Source: Novosphingobium sp. | GTDB taxonomy: Bacteria; Pseudomonadota; Alphaproteobacteria; Sphingomonadales; Sphingomonadaceae | Assembly: GCA_019510335.1 (NCBI GenBank) | Contig: JAEKKO010000108.1 | Span: forward strand, 1 to 34,885 | DNA: 34,885 nucleotides | Direction: 5' to 3' | Part shown: positions 9,735 to 17,423 of the stretch, in pieces | Numbering within the stretch: position 1 is the first letter of the stretch | Layout of the letters: each line of letters starts with the position of its first letter | The notes under the pieces: generated by a model | Databases searched by the model: none | Seen by the model: the letters and a program-made list of their open reading frames with translations, nothing else | What the model was told of the DNA's origin: nothing | Position numbers and translations under genes: made by a program

Positions 9735-10244
9735 ATGAACAGGGCTTGGCTGGCGCTCGCGGGCGCGATGATGATTTCGGGCGGCGCTTCGGCACAACCG
9801 ACACAACCGGCCCCACCCGCACAGCCGGCGCAACCTGCACAACGGGGGCAACTGACGCCGGTCGGGCCGTCGGCGAAACCGCGTGTGATGATGCTGCGGC
9901 TGTTCGTCTCCGATCTCGCGCGCGGCGAGGCATTCTATCACGAGGTCTTCGGCACTGCCGTGGTCCAGAAGATGGGCGACAACGTCGGCATCCTGATGTT
10001 CCCCGGCAGCACGCCGCCGGGGATCATCATGATCAGGAGCACCGCGCCGACTGTGATGAAGGGCAGCTTCGTCCTACAAGTCCCCGACCTCGAAGCCGTG
10101 CTCACGCGCGCCGCGGCGAACGGCGGAAAGGTCGAGACCAGGCGCTTCGGGCAAGACATCCAGGGCATGGCGGCCCGCTCGCGGCACATGAGCGACCCGG
10201 ACGGCAACGACATCGAGGTGCTGCAGATCGGCACCGTCAAGTAG
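9735..10244 (+). CDS. Exported VOC/glyoxalase-fold protein
   Basis: The 169-residue product starts at ATG 9735 behind a purine-rich GAGGGGAAGAGG; the frame's 21-codon upstream extension lacks a ribosome site. Residues 1-21 are a signal peptide ending A-S-A. Residues 22-40 form a low-complexity Pro/Ala/Gln linker (P-A-Q-P-A-Q repeats). The rest is a single vicinal-oxygen-chelate module: M-M-L-R-L-F-V-S-D-L-A-R-G-E-A-F-Y-H-E-V-F-G at the start and M-S-D-P-D-G-N-D-I-E-V-L-Q-I at the end, the typical glyoxalase/bleomycin-resistance strand with its metal-binding Glu. Export of such a domain is less usual than cytosolic forms. No substrate can be named. No close operon partner is visible. Confidence 0.85.
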   Translation: MNRAWLALAGAMMISGGASAQPTQPAPPAQPAQPAQRGQLTPVGPSAKPRVMMLRLFVSDLARGEAFYHEVFGTAVVQKMGDNVGILMFPGSTPPGIIMIRSTAPTVMKGSFVLQVPDLEAVLTRAAANGGKVETRRFGQDIQGMAARSRHMSDPDGNDIEVLQIGTVK

Positions 10245-10462
10245 CGAGCGAGGCGGAGCCGGCAGGGCGAGGCAAATGCGCAGATTCATACGCGCCTAGG
10301 GCCCGCCGCTACTATCAAAGAACTGTCGCGATCCGGCGCGCCCGCATAAGCTCGTGGCATCAGTCGCACGCCAAATTACTGGAAACTTCTGTCGATGGGA
10401 TCATTGTCCGCTGGCTCTGCGAATCGATTCGTTCGATCCTGAGCAAGCAACAGGAGGATTCA
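10245..10462. other. 218-base intergenic stretch, no gene seen
   Basis: This gap separates the VOC gene from the next small exported protein. I see no RNA gene, no strong inverted repeat and no plausible short gene. The only functional element recognised is the AGGAGG ribosome site at 10452-10457. The promoter of the gene at 10463 must lie here, but no confident -35/-10 pair can be picked by eye. Confidence 0.5.
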
Positions 10463-10948
10463 ATGGCAGGTCTTTTGCGCTCGGCGTTACTTGGGTCGAT
10501 TCTCGCCTTGGCGGCAACCACCGCCGTCAATGCCAAGACCGCGCCCGCCACAGTGTCCATCGCGGGAACCTGGAAGCTGAATGCAGCAGCATCGAGCTTC
10601 GAGACGATGCCACTCAAGAGCGAAACGCGGGTGTACACCGTAAACGGCAACAAGATCACCATGCATTCCGAGGCTGTCGACACCGCGGGAAAGGCGGTCA
10701 ACGTCAACTTTACGGCAGCTTACGACGGCAAGCAGTACCCCGAGGTCGGCAGTCCCATCGCTGATTCCATCGCCCTGACCAAGCTGAACGCACGCACCGT
10801 TACGGCGATTATGCGCAAGGGTTCGAAGATTGCGGCAACGTCGCGGTCGATCCTTTCGGCCGACGGCAAGCGGTTCACGATCACCCGCAAGATCGGCACC
10901 CCGCCGGCCAAGCTCGCGACCAATGTCCTGGTCTACGACAGGCAGTAA
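10463..10948 (+). CDS. Small exported protein of unknown function
   Basis: The 161-residue protein has a clear start: AGGAGG at 10452-10457, five bases before ATG 10463. A signal peptide covers residues 1-24 (L-L-G-S-I-L-A-L-A-A-T-T-A-V-N-A). The mature part begins with I-A-G-T-W-K-L-N-A-A-A-S-S-F, an opening I associate with small secreted proteins of lipocalin-like beta-barrel appearance, followed by alternating polar/hydrophobic strands. I do not recognise a named family with certainty and assign no function. It is slightly less GC-rich than its neighbours. A perfect 13-bp hairpin follows the stop. Confidence 0.8.
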   Translation: MAGLLRSALLGSILALAATTAVNAKTAPATVSIAGTWKLNAAASSFETMPLKSETRVYTVNGNKITMHSEAVDTAGKAVNVNFTAAYDGKQYPEVGSPIADSIALTKLNARTVTAIMRKGSKIAATSRSILSADGKRFTITRKIGTPPAKLATNVLVYDRQ

Positions 10949-10961
10949 GAGCGAACCTTCG

Positions 10962-10992
10962 GATCCTCCCCGAGCCGAGCTCGGGGAGGATC
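10962..10992 (+). terminator. Perfect hairpin after the small exported protein gene
   Basis: GATCCTCCCCGAG (10962-10974) and CTCGGGGAGGATC (10980-10992) are perfect inverted repeats with a 5-base loop, 13 bases after the stop of the upstream gene. No T-run follows, so it is either a non-canonical terminator or an mRNA 3'-end stabiliser. Confidence 0.55.
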
Positions 10993-11082
10993 AGATGCAG
11001 ACGAGCCTGATGACCGCGACTTCCGGCCGGCCCTGCCCAAAACGGAAGTGCGCACTCCCGACCACAACCTCAGTTGATCTAT

Positions 11083-11829
11083 TCAGGCGTGAGCGGGTTT
11101 GATCTGCCGCCGACGGCGCATCAGCGTGCCGATCGCGCCGAACCCGACCAACATCATCGCCCATGTCCCGAGTTCCGGAACTGCGCCGTTCACGGCCGCG
11201 AGGTCGACGGTAACGCTGAATGAGCCGTGATTATCGGCATAAAACCCGGTCGGGTTATTGAAGCCGGAGGCATCGATGGTCCCGAGATACAACCGCGTCG
11301 CGGTGAGCGGGGCGATGAACTGGAGCAGTGCGCCGGCGGCGTTGTTGTAGCCCGCCTTACCGTCGCCAATGTAGAAGACCTGATTCAACAGGGGCGAAAG
11401 CCCGGTCGGGTTGTTGCCATCGAACGACAGCGGCGCCGGCGCCGCACCGCCGAACGGGTCGGTGGCCGTCGTGAATACGCCGACCAGCGGAATGTTGTGG
11501 TTGCCACTAAGGCTGGACAATCCATTGGCGCCGCCCACGTTCATACTCGAGCCGCCGCCATCGGGCGACGTGTCAGCCGCGTTGCTGCAGCAACTGATCA
11601 AACCGCTGGCAGTAAACGTGAAGGTGTTTGCGCCTGCCGAGAACGTCGTCTGGACCGCATCGGTGGCCGTGCCGCCCCCGCCAGGGCTGCCATCGTGGCC
11701 GAAGACCTGATAAATGCTGGTCGTGCCCGGGACCGCGTAGGTGACGGACCCGCCCGAAGCGAGCGGGTCAGCCAAAGCCGGCGTCGCAAAAAGCGCAATC
11801 CCACAAGCGGCGGCAAACACGGTCTTCAT
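11083..11829 (-). CDS. PEP-CTERM surface protein with a LecA-like domain
   Basis: The 248-residue protein has a signal peptide (M-K-T-V-F-A-A-A-C-G-I-A-L-F to A-L-A) and a C-terminal sorting tail: V-P-E-L-G-T-W-A-M-M-L-V-G-F-G, a hydrophobic helix, then R-R-R-R. That is the PEPxxWA variant of PEP-CTERM, recognised by an exosortase. The stretch from about residue 135 to 215 (Y-I-G-D-G-K-A-G-Y-N-N-A-A-G-A-L, A-T-R-L-Y-L-G, A-D-N-H-G-S-F-S-V-T-V) resembles the galactose-binding LecA/PA-IL fold by eye. Start 11829 is preferred over the ATG at 11835 because AAGGAG is then 6 bases upstream instead of abutting. Likely monocistronic. Ligand and exosortase are not in the window. Confidence 0.85.
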   Translation of the reverse strand: MKTVFAAACGIALFATPALADPLASGGSVTYAVPGTTSIYQVFGHDGSPGGGGTATDAVQTTFSAGANTFTFTASGLISCCSNAADTSPDGGGSSMNVGGANGLSSLSGNHNIPLVGVFTTATDPFGGAAPAPLSFDGNNPTGLSPLLNQVFYIGDGKAGYNNAAGALLQFIAPLTATRLYLGTIDASGFNNPTGFYADNHGSFSVTVDLAAVNGAVPELGTWAMMLVGFGAIGTLMRRRRQIKPAHA

Positions 11830-11901
11830 GGCCATCTCCTTGCCAGAAATCCATGCGACCGTCGGCGGTCCCGCGCCGTTAACAAAGCCTTAGCAGAATC
11901 G

Positions 11902-11927
11902 CGGCGAGTCGCCAAGGCAACTCGCCG
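11902..11927 (-). terminator. Hairpin downstream of the minus-strand SDR
   Basis: CGGCGAGT (11902-11909) and ACTCGCCG (11920-11927) are perfect inverted repeats around a 10-base centre that itself contains GCC/GGC. It lies 12 bases past the stop of the SDR read on the minus strand. No T-run follows in that direction, so the terminator call is tentative. Confidence 0.4.
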
Positions 11928-11938
11928 TGATCGCGAAC

Positions 11939-12733
11939 TTACTTCGGCGGCATCCGGATGGCGCCGTCGATGCGGATCAGCTGCGCGTTGATATAGGTAT
12001 TGCGGGCGATCTCGAGCACCAGCGAGGCGAATTCCTCGGGGTTGCCGAGGCGCTTGGGGAACGGAACTGCCTTGCCGAGGCCCTCGAACACCGCCGGCGC
12101 ATGGTCCTTGACCCGCAGCATCGGCGGGGTGGCGAACGTTCCGGGGAGGATGGCGTTGACGCGGATGCCGAGGTCCATGAGGTCGCGTGCCATCGGCAGG
12201 ACCATCGAATTGACCGCGCCCTTGCCGCCGCCGTAGGCGACCTGGCCGACCTGGCCATCCTGCGAGGCGGCCGACGAGGTCAGGATGATCGAGCCGCGCT
12301 CGCCGTCGTCGTTGACCGGCTCGGCATTGGCCATGCCGAGCGCCGCGATCGAGGCGACGCGGTAGCTGGCGGTTGCGATGCCCTCCATCGATTTGGCGAA
12401 GCCGGCAGTATCGGCGCGCTTGTAGCCGCCGGTGGTCTTGTCGAACCCGACGGTTTTGCCGCCGCCGGCGACCATCGCGCAGTGGACCACGATGCGCTCC
12501 TGGCCATTGGCGGCGCGCGCCTTCTCGAAGCCGGCGAGGACGCTGTCTTCGTCCATGATGTTGACGTTGCAGTAGGTCCCGCCGATCTCCTTGGCGACCG
12601 CTTCGCCCTGCTCGTCGCTGATGTCGAAGATCGCCACCTTGGCGCCGGCTTTGGCGAGCGCTTCGGCGCTGGCACGGCCGAGACCGGAAGCACCGCCGGT
12701 GACGATGGCAGCGATGGAATTGTCGATCTTCAT
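11939..12733 (-). CDS. SDR dehydrogenase, 3-hydroxyacyl-CoA dehydrogenase type II-like
   Basis: A 264-residue classical SDR: T-G-G-A-S-G-L-G-R-A cofactor loop at about 13-22, F-D-I-S-D (acidic residue after strand 2, suggesting NAD preference), a catalytic Ser in I-L-T-S-S-A-A-S, and Tyr/Lys in V-A-Y-G-G-G-K-G-A. The long insertion before the active site and the ending Q-L-I-R-I-D-G-A-I-R-M-P-P-K match HSD10-type 3-hydroxyacyl-CoA dehydrogenases better than other SDRs; substrate assignment remains inference. AAGGGAG lies upstream of ATG 12733. The adjacent minus-strand genes at 12880 and 13242 may share its transcript, although the 146-base gap argues for a separate promoter. Confidence 0.9.
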   Translation of the reverse strand: MKIDNSIAAIVTGGASGLGRASAEALAKAGAKVAIFDISDEQGEAVAKEIGGTYCNVNIMDEDSVLAGFEKARAANGQERIVVHCAMVAGGGKTVGFDKTTGGYKRADTAGFAKSMEGIATASYRVASIAALGMANAEPVNDDGERGSIILTSSAASQDGQVGQVAYGGGKGAVNSMVLPMARDLMDLGIRVNAILPGTFATPPMLRVKDHAPAVFEGLGKAVPFPKRLGNPEEFASLVLEIARNTYINAQLIRIDGAIRMPPK

Positions 12734-12879
12734 GGCGGGCTCCCTTGGATGTGGCGCAACTGGCGGTGCGGCGCCCAGAACTTGTTGGGGCCGCGTTTGG
12801 CGGCACGCATTAGGTCGCTACGGGCGGAAGGCAATGGGGCATTGCAGCCCGGCCGTGCCAATCGCCGGCGCGGGTTGCC

Positions 12880-13164
12880 TCAGTCGAGGGCGAAGTGCTC
12901 CATCGAGCCTCCGCGGCCGGTGTGCGGCGCGATCAGCTCGCGGAATTTGCCGAATGCCTCGAGGCTGCGCGCGCTGACGTGGGCATCGACCGATTCCCAT
13001 TCGCCGAGAATTATGAACTTGTCGGGGTTCTCGACGCCCCGCAGGACGCGCACATTGCGGCAGCCGCACTGCTCGAGATAGGCGTTGCCGTGATCGCGCA
13101 TGGCGGCGGCGAAAGCTTCTTCGTGGCCAGGGTTGATCAGCAGTTCGGCACGTTCGAGGACCAT
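12880..13164 (-). CDS. Antibiotic biosynthesis monooxygenase (ABM) domain protein
   Basis: The 94-residue single-domain protein fits the dimeric alpha+beta ferredoxin-like ABM fold: an N-terminal strand (V-L-E-R-A-E-L-L-I-N-P-G-H-E-E-A-F), a central helix, then V-L-R-G-V-E-N-P-D-K-F-I-I-L-G-E-W-E-S-V-D-A-H and a final helix with F-R-E-L-I-A-P-H. The G-E-W-E-S-x-x-A-H segment is highly typical of ABM proteins. These act on quinols, aromatic compounds or haem, or are simply stress-associated; no substrate is implied here. It lies between the SDR and the truncated haemoglobin, all on the minus strand. Confidence 0.85.
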   Translation of the reverse strand: MVLERAELLINPGHEEAFAAAMRDHGNAYLEQCGCRNVRVLRGVENPDKFIILGEWESVDAHVSARSLEAFGKFRELIAPHTGRGGSMEHFALD

Positions 13165-13241
13165 GTCGGGTATCCCTGGTTGATGGGCGAGCGCGTCATG
13201 GCCGTCACGCCGGCCCGGCGCAAGCGCGGCTCCGCGGCCGG

Positions 13242-13748
13242 TCAGACGTGCGGAAGTTTATCGCCGGCGCGGCTCGCGGCGAGCCCCTCGTCGCGCATTG
13301 CGATCCCGGTCAGCAGGCTATCGGCGATCATCCGCGCGCGGCCGCCGACCAGCCGGGTCGCTTCGCCGTCGTGCTCGAGCTCGCGCAAGGTCGCGTAGAA
13401 CAGCTCGAGCCAGTGGCCGAAGTGGCGTTCTTCAAGGCCGCTGATGGCCAGGTGCTTGGCCATCGGGTCGCCCGAAAACTCGCCGCTATTGTGCAGGATC
13501 GAGCGCCAGAACGCCTTCATCCGCGCGAGGTGCGCGTTCCAATCGCCGATCCGCTCGGCGAAAATCGGCCCGAGCAGCGCGTCGTCGCGGATGCGGCCGT
13601 AGAACCGGTCGACGAACGTCGAGATGAAGGCGGCGTCCACGCCGATCGCCTCGGCCTCGGCGCGCTTGCGGGCGCGTGTGGCGGCGGCATGGGCACGGAC
13701 TTCGGCGGCGGTTGGGTTCGGGTTGTCGTGATGCGGGTGTCGGCTCAT
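13242..13748 (-). CDS. Group III truncated haemoglobin
   Basis: The 168-residue protein shows the group III truncated globin pattern: F-V-D-R-F-Y-G-R-I-R-D-D-A-L-L-G-P-I-F near residue 45, M-K-A-F-W-R-S-I-L near 78, G-D-P-M-A-K-H-L near 93, and the H-F-G-H-W-L motif with His109 as the likely proximal haem ligand. Relatives bind O2 and NO and are linked to microaerobic or nitrosative stress. The start at 13748 (M-S-R-H-P-H-H) is chosen because the longer frame runs into the divergent promoter; the ribosome site is weak. The His/Asn-rich N-terminal 12 residues and a charged helix precede the globin fold. It is divergent from the SnoaL gene. Confidence 0.9.
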   Translation of the reverse strand: MSRHPHHDNPNPTAAEVRAHAAATRARKRAEAEAIGVDAAFISTFVDRFYGRIRDDALLGPIFAERIGDWNAHLARMKAFWRSILHNSGEFSGDPMAKHLAISGLEERHFGHWLELFYATLRELEHDGEATRLVGGRARMIADSLLTGIAMRDEGLAASRAGDKLPHV

Positions 13749-13909
13749 GAGGCGAATATAGGATGCGATCGCGCCACTTGAAGCGCGCAGCCGCCATTTG
13801 CCTGCCATCGTCACGACGCTGATCCGGTGCGGTGCTCGGCGCATTCGCCACTTGCCGCCGGTGGCGAAAAGCGGTCGGGTGCGGCAGCTTGTGAAGGGGA
13901 GGCTTGGCG

Positions 13910-14362
13910 ATGAGCAGCGCCCGCGATGAGATCGTGCGACTCGTCAACCGCTACGATTTCGCCGTCGACACCCGGCGGTGGGAGCTGTTCGACCGGATCT
14001 TCACCACCGACGTCGAGGCGGACTTCAGCGCCGCTGCCCACAGGCGCGACCGGCCGCAGTTCAAGACCGACTTCGCCGCGTTCCACGACCCGTTCGACAG
14101 CACCCAGCACATCATGGCCAACCACCTCGTCAGCGTGGACGGGGACGTCGCCCAGGCCTTCACGTACGGCAGCTGCCGGCTGGTCCGCACCGGCTTAGGT
14201 TGGCGCATCCGCAAGCGCGTCTGCCGCGTGGTTTGGTTCACCGGCAATCCATTCGTCAACGAGACCATCGCCGGCGTGAAGTTCGAGCTCGATTGCCAGG
14301 TCCTGCGCCGCGAGGGCGATGCCGGACGCGTCGGCTATCTGCAGGCGCTCAGGCTCGATTGA
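13910..14362 (+). CDS. SnoaL-like (NTF2 fold) protein
   Basis: The 150-residue protein fits the SnoaL-like domain, a cone-shaped alpha+beta barrel used by small dehydratases, isomerases and ring-hydroxylating dioxygenase beta subunits. The opening A-R-D-E-I-V-R-L-V-N-R-Y-D-F-A-V-D-T-R-R-W-E-L-F-D and the H-I-M-A-N-H-L-V-S-V-D-G-D-V-A segment are characteristic. ATG 13910 has AAGGGGAGG (13894-13902) 7 bases upstream; an in-frame TTG two codons earlier is less likely. It is first in an apparent operon with the MFS transporter (55-base gap) and the EthD protein. The grouping suggests uptake and breakdown of an unknown cyclic compound. Confidence 0.85.
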   Translation: MSSARDEIVRLVNRYDFAVDTRRWELFDRIFTTDVEADFSAAAHRRDRPQFKTDFAAFHDPFDSTQHIMANHLVSVDGDVAQAFTYGSCRLVRTGLGWRIRKRVCRVVWFTGNPFVNETIAGVKFELDCQVLRREGDAGRVGYLQALRLD

Positions 14363-14417
14363 CCGGCCGCCGCCCACGGGCTCTAGTGCCGCACGAGTTT
14401 CGGGAGTGGACCGGGCG

Positions 14418-15662
14418 ATGAGCTACCTCGGCGAACTGCGCCAGAACGTGCGTCCGCTCGCCGCGGCGGCCATCGGCAGTGCGTCGGGGCTGACCGTCGC
14501 GGCCTACACCACCTCGATATTCTCGCCCTACCTGATCGAGCGATTCCACTGGTCGCGGGCGCAGTTCTCGCTGATCGGGCTGACGATCCTAGCCGCGCTG
14601 GTGGTGATGCCGATCGTCGGACGCCTGACCGACCGTTTCGGCGTGAGGCCGATGGCGCTCGCCGGCACGCTGCTGCTGCCACTGGCGTTCATCGGTTACA
14701 GCGTTCAGGACGGGCGCTTCGGAATGTTCGTACTGGGTTCGATCGGGGTGCTGGTGTTCGGCAGCCTGACCAGCCCGACGGTTTACACCCGGTTGATCGC
14801 GGAGAACTTCGTCCGTGCCCGTGGCCTTGCCCTGTTCATCGTTACCGGCGCACCGGCACTGATGGGCGCGATCCTGCCGCGCGTGCTGATCGCGGTGAAC
14901 GATGCCTGGGGCTGGCGTGTCGGCTACCGCGTGCTCGCCGCTTATTTTCTCATCGGCGGGCTGATCGCCGTCGCCCTGGTGCCAAAGCACGAACCCGGCC
15001 TCGATCGTGCCACGCGCCCCGTGACGCGGGCAAGCCGGGTTCGGCAGCCCGGCGCCGCCGGCGAGATTCTCCGCACGCGCACGTTCTGGATCATCTGCAC
15101 CGCGATGCTGCTGTGCGCGCTGCCAACGCAGCTCCACGCGGCCCAGATGATGGTCATGCTCGGCGCGGCCGGTCTCGCCAAGACCACCGCCGCCAACGCC
15201 GTCTCGGCGTTCGCGATCGGCGCACTGATCGGCCGCGGCGTGTGCGGTCTAGCGCTCGACCGTTTTGCCGCGCGAACCGTGGCCGCGCTGTCCATGGTGC
15301 TGCCGGCGCTTGGCTATGCGACGATCGCGCTCGTCCCGGGAGCCGTGTCCGCAATCACCCTGGCGATGCTGCTGGTCGGCTTGTCCTACGGTGCGGAGAA
15401 CGACCTGCCGGCGTTCCTGGTCGCCAAGTATTTCCGCATCCAGGTGTTCAGCTCGGCGCTCGCGCTGGTGTTCTGCGGAGTGCTGTTCGCCGGAGCCGGT
15501 GGCGCCGCGATCCTCAGCCTCGTGCTCAAGCTGACCGACAGCTTCCGCCCGTTCCTACTGCTCGCTTCGGCCACGGTACTGGCGGGCAGCCTGCTTTTCC
15601 TCGCCCTGCCGCGCGAAGGCCGCGGCGCGAGCCTGGTTCCCGCCGACCCGGCGCCCGCCTGA
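14418..15662 (+). CDS. Major facilitator superfamily transporter
   Basis: A 414-residue membrane protein with twelve predicted hydrophobic spans and the MFS loop 2-3 motif G-R-L-T-D-R-F-G-V-R at about residues 74-83; G-R-G-V-C-G-L-A-L-D-R-F-A-A-R is the equivalent in the second half. ATG 14418 begins the short cytosolic N-terminus (M-S-Y-L-G-E-L-R-Q-N-V-R); the longer frame upstream overlaps the end of the SnoaL gene. The overall style matches aromatic-acid or oxalate/formate-antiporter-like MFS members of catabolic operons, but substrate cannot be read from sequence. The neighbouring SnoaL and EthD genes suggest the same pathway. Confidence 0.9.
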   Translation: MSYLGELRQNVRPLAAAAIGSASGLTVAAYTTSIFSPYLIERFHWSRAQFSLIGLTILAALVVMPIVGRLTDRFGVRPMALAGTLLLPLAFIGYSVQDGRFGMFVLGSIGVLVFGSLTSPTVYTRLIAENFVRARGLALFIVTGAPALMGAILPRVLIAVNDAWGWRVGYRVLAAYFLIGGLIAVALVPKHEPGLDRATRPVTRASRVRQPGAAGEILRTRTFWIICTAMLLCALPTQLHAAQMMVMLGAAGLAKTTAANAVSAFAIGALIGRGVCGLALDRFAARTVAALSMVLPALGYATIALVPGAVSAITLAMLLVGLSYGAENDLPAFLVAKYFRIQVFSSALALVFCGVLFAGAGGAAILSLVLKLTDSFRPFLLLASATVLAGSLLFLALPREGRGASLVPADPAPA

Positions 15663-15679
15663 ACCGATAAGGACCTGCC

Positions 15680-16045
15680 ATGGCCGACACCACCCACAAG
15701 ATCCTGCTGTTCCTCAAGCGCAAGCCGGGGATGAGTCGTGAGGCGTTCCGCGACTATTATGAGAACCACCACGTCCCGCTCGCCAGCAAATACAGCCAGC
15801 AGATCGCGCGTTACGTCCGGCGTTACGTTGAGCCGCAGTCGGGCCCGAACTTCCCCGGCGGCGAGCCCGACTTCGACGTCATCACCGAAATGTGGTTCGA
15901 CGACGAGGCAACGTTTCGCGGCACGCTCGAATACCTCACCACCAGCGCGATGCCCGACGACATCGTCGCCGACGAGGAGAACCTGTTCGATCGTCCGCGC
16001 AGCCGCATCGCGGTGGTCACCGAATGCGACTCACCAATGGGGTGA
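15680..16045 (+). CDS. EthD-domain protein
   Basis: The 121-residue protein has the EthD family signature, a dimeric ferredoxin-like fold: K-I-L-L-F-L-K-R-K-P-G-M-S-R-E-A-F-R-D-Y-Y-E-N-H-H-V-P-L-A near the N-terminus. A C-terminal L-F-D-R-P-R-S-R-I-A-V-V-T-E-C follows, where E-E-N-L-F-D is typical. EthD proteins accompany degradation of ethers and other xenobiotics, and some relatives are hydrolases or decarboxylases; no reaction is assigned. It starts 17 bases after the MFS stop and ends 1 base before the convergent DUF6165 gene. Confidence 0.9.
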   Translation: MADTTHKILLFLKRKPGMSREAFRDYYENHHVPLASKYSQQIARYVRRYVEPQSGPNFPGGEPDFDVITEMWFDDEATFRGTLEYLTTSAMPDDIVADEENLFDRPRSRIAVVTECDSPMG

Positions 16046-16046
16046 G

Positions 16047-16469
16047 CTACGCGCGCCGCGCCATTCCCGGGTTCGGATCGGCGTAGCTCTTTTCTTCGAT
16101 CAGCGTGGATTCGAGCAGCAGGTTGAGCTCGCGCTTGACCGCCGCGCGCTCATCATTGGTGTGGTAGACCGCCCGGGCCAAACGCACGAACTCGGCGGCG
16201 AAATCGCCGGCCGCCTCGCGCTTGCGTATCGTGTCCTCGATCTCCCACAGCGCTGCGTTGATCGTCCTGAGCCGGGCACAGAGCGGCGCGACGCCGGGAC
16301 AGTCAAGCACCGGCATGGCGATCTCCGACAGCAGCCGCAGCTCGGTCGCGACGTGCGCACGCGCTGCGAGGTCGCGGATGCGCGCGCGCTTGATCTCGAG
16401 GATCGCGATCTTGTCGAGCAGCTCGCCCCACGAGACCGGAACGGCCGGACAGGCAGGCGCGCGCTTCAT
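16047..16469 (-). CDS. DUF6165 family protein
   Basis: The 140-residue protein contains V-S-W-G-E-L-L-D-K-I-A-I-L-E-I-K near the start, I-N-A-A-L-W-E-I-E-D-T-I-R-K-R-E-A in the middle, and Y-H-T-N-D-E-R-A-A-V-K-R-E-L-N then I-E-E-K-S-Y at the end. This is the helical pattern I recognise as DUF6165. Function is unknown; homologues commonly sit beside sugar or glycan genes. The start at 16469 overlaps the stop of the upstream glycosyltransferase-like gene by 4 bases (ATGA on the minus strand), so the two are translationally coupled and probably act together. An upstream extension of the frame lies wholly inside that gene and is rejected. Confidence 0.85.
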   Translation of the reverse strand: MKRAPACPAVPVSWGELLDKIAILEIKRARIRDLAARAHVATELRLLSEIAMPVLDCPGVAPLCARLRTINAALWEIEDTIRKREAAGDFAAEFVRLARAVYHTNDERAAVKRELNLLLESTLIEEKSYADPNPGMARRA

Positions 16470-17368
16470 CGCCCCGCCTCGCGCACGTCCGCGTGCTTCA
16501 GCGCGGCGAGATCGCTCGCGACCGACCGAGCCACCGAGGCCCAGTCGCCGGGCGAGGGCTGCGGGTAGAGGCGCATCGAGGGGTACCAGTCGCTGCGCCG
16601 CGTGCTCGGCGACCAGCGCCAGTCGGGCTCGTGCTGCAGCAGCAGCCACACCGGCTTGCCCATTGCCCCGGCGAGGTGGGCGATCATCGTGTCGACGGTG
16701 ATCACCAGCTCGAGCCCGGCGATCAGGGAGGCGGTCACGGCGATGTCGAACGGGCAGCCGGATGGGTTCAGCACCGGCAGCTCGGTCGGCTCAGGGCTCA
16801 GCGTGATGCATGGACGCTTTTCGCATAGTGGCGCCAGCAGTGCATCCGGGATCGAGCGGCGGGTGTCCCATTCGCCGGAGTCGCAACATAAGCCGATTGT
16901 ATCGGCCGGAAGCAGCGCTGGCGGAGCGCAGAGGTACGGCATCGGCGCGGCCACCACTGGCGGTGCCCGTAAGGCGAACGCCAGGTCCATGATCTCGAGG
17001 TCGCATTCGCTTCGCGGAAGCGGGCTCGCCGGATTGAACGGCACCAGCCTGTCGACTCCGGGGAGATTGGCGAACATTTCGATGAGGCGAGGTTGGACTT
17101 CCAGCGTCACCGAGGCCGTCCGCTCTCGCAGCAGCGGCAGATAGCGCGCGAACTGGATCGTATCGCCGAGCCCGTGGTAACAGCGGACGAGGACCTCGCG
17201 TCCGTCGAAGGGCCGTCCGTCCCACACCCAGCGCAAGTGGTACGGCATCGCCGGATCGTCACGGGTCGACGGGTCACGCTCCGCAAGGACGCGCTCGCAA
17301 GCCCGCCAGGCGCGGTCGTAATCGCCGGCGCGCATCGCCTGCGCCCATGCCTGGTAGAACCTCGACAT
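16466..17368 (-). CDS. GT9-like glycosyltransferase (TPR-associated type)
   Basis: The 300-residue protein carries R-C-Y-H-G-L-G-D-T-I-Q-F-A-R-Y-L-P-L-L near residue 63. That is the signature of the ADP-heptose:LPS transferase-like (GT9) domain found fused to TPR repeats, and the matching C-terminal T-V-D-T-M-I-A-H-L-A-G-A-M-G-K-P-V-W-L-L-L with P-D-W-R-W follows. Here only one short helical repeat (residues 1-30, F-Y-Q-A-W-A-Q-A-M-R-A-G-D-Y-D-R-A-W) replaces the usual TPR array, so it is a minimal form. ATG 17368 is preferred to an in-frame TTG seven codons upstream. It is coupled to the DUF6165 gene and lies 55 bases after the DUF1003 gene on the same strand. Acceptor unknown. Confidence 0.82.
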   Translation of the reverse strand: MSRFYQAWAQAMRAGDYDRAWRACERVLAERDPSTRDDPAMPYHLRWVWDGRPFDGREVLVRCYHGLGDTIQFARYLPLLRERTASVTLEVQPRLIEMFANLPGVDRLVPFNPASPLPRSECDLEIMDLAFALRAPPVVAAPMPYLCAPPALLPADTIGLCCDSGEWDTRRSIPDALLAPLCEKRPCITLSPEPTELPVLNPSGCPFDIAVTASLIAGLELVITVDTMIAHLAGAMGKPVWLLLQHEPDWRWSPSTRRSDWYPSMRLYPQPSPGDWASVARSVASDLAALKHADVREAGR

Positions 17369-17423
17369 GCTTAACCGAAGCGGCAGCAACGCGATTTGTT
17401 CCCGAATCCGAAGGCGTTGCCCG

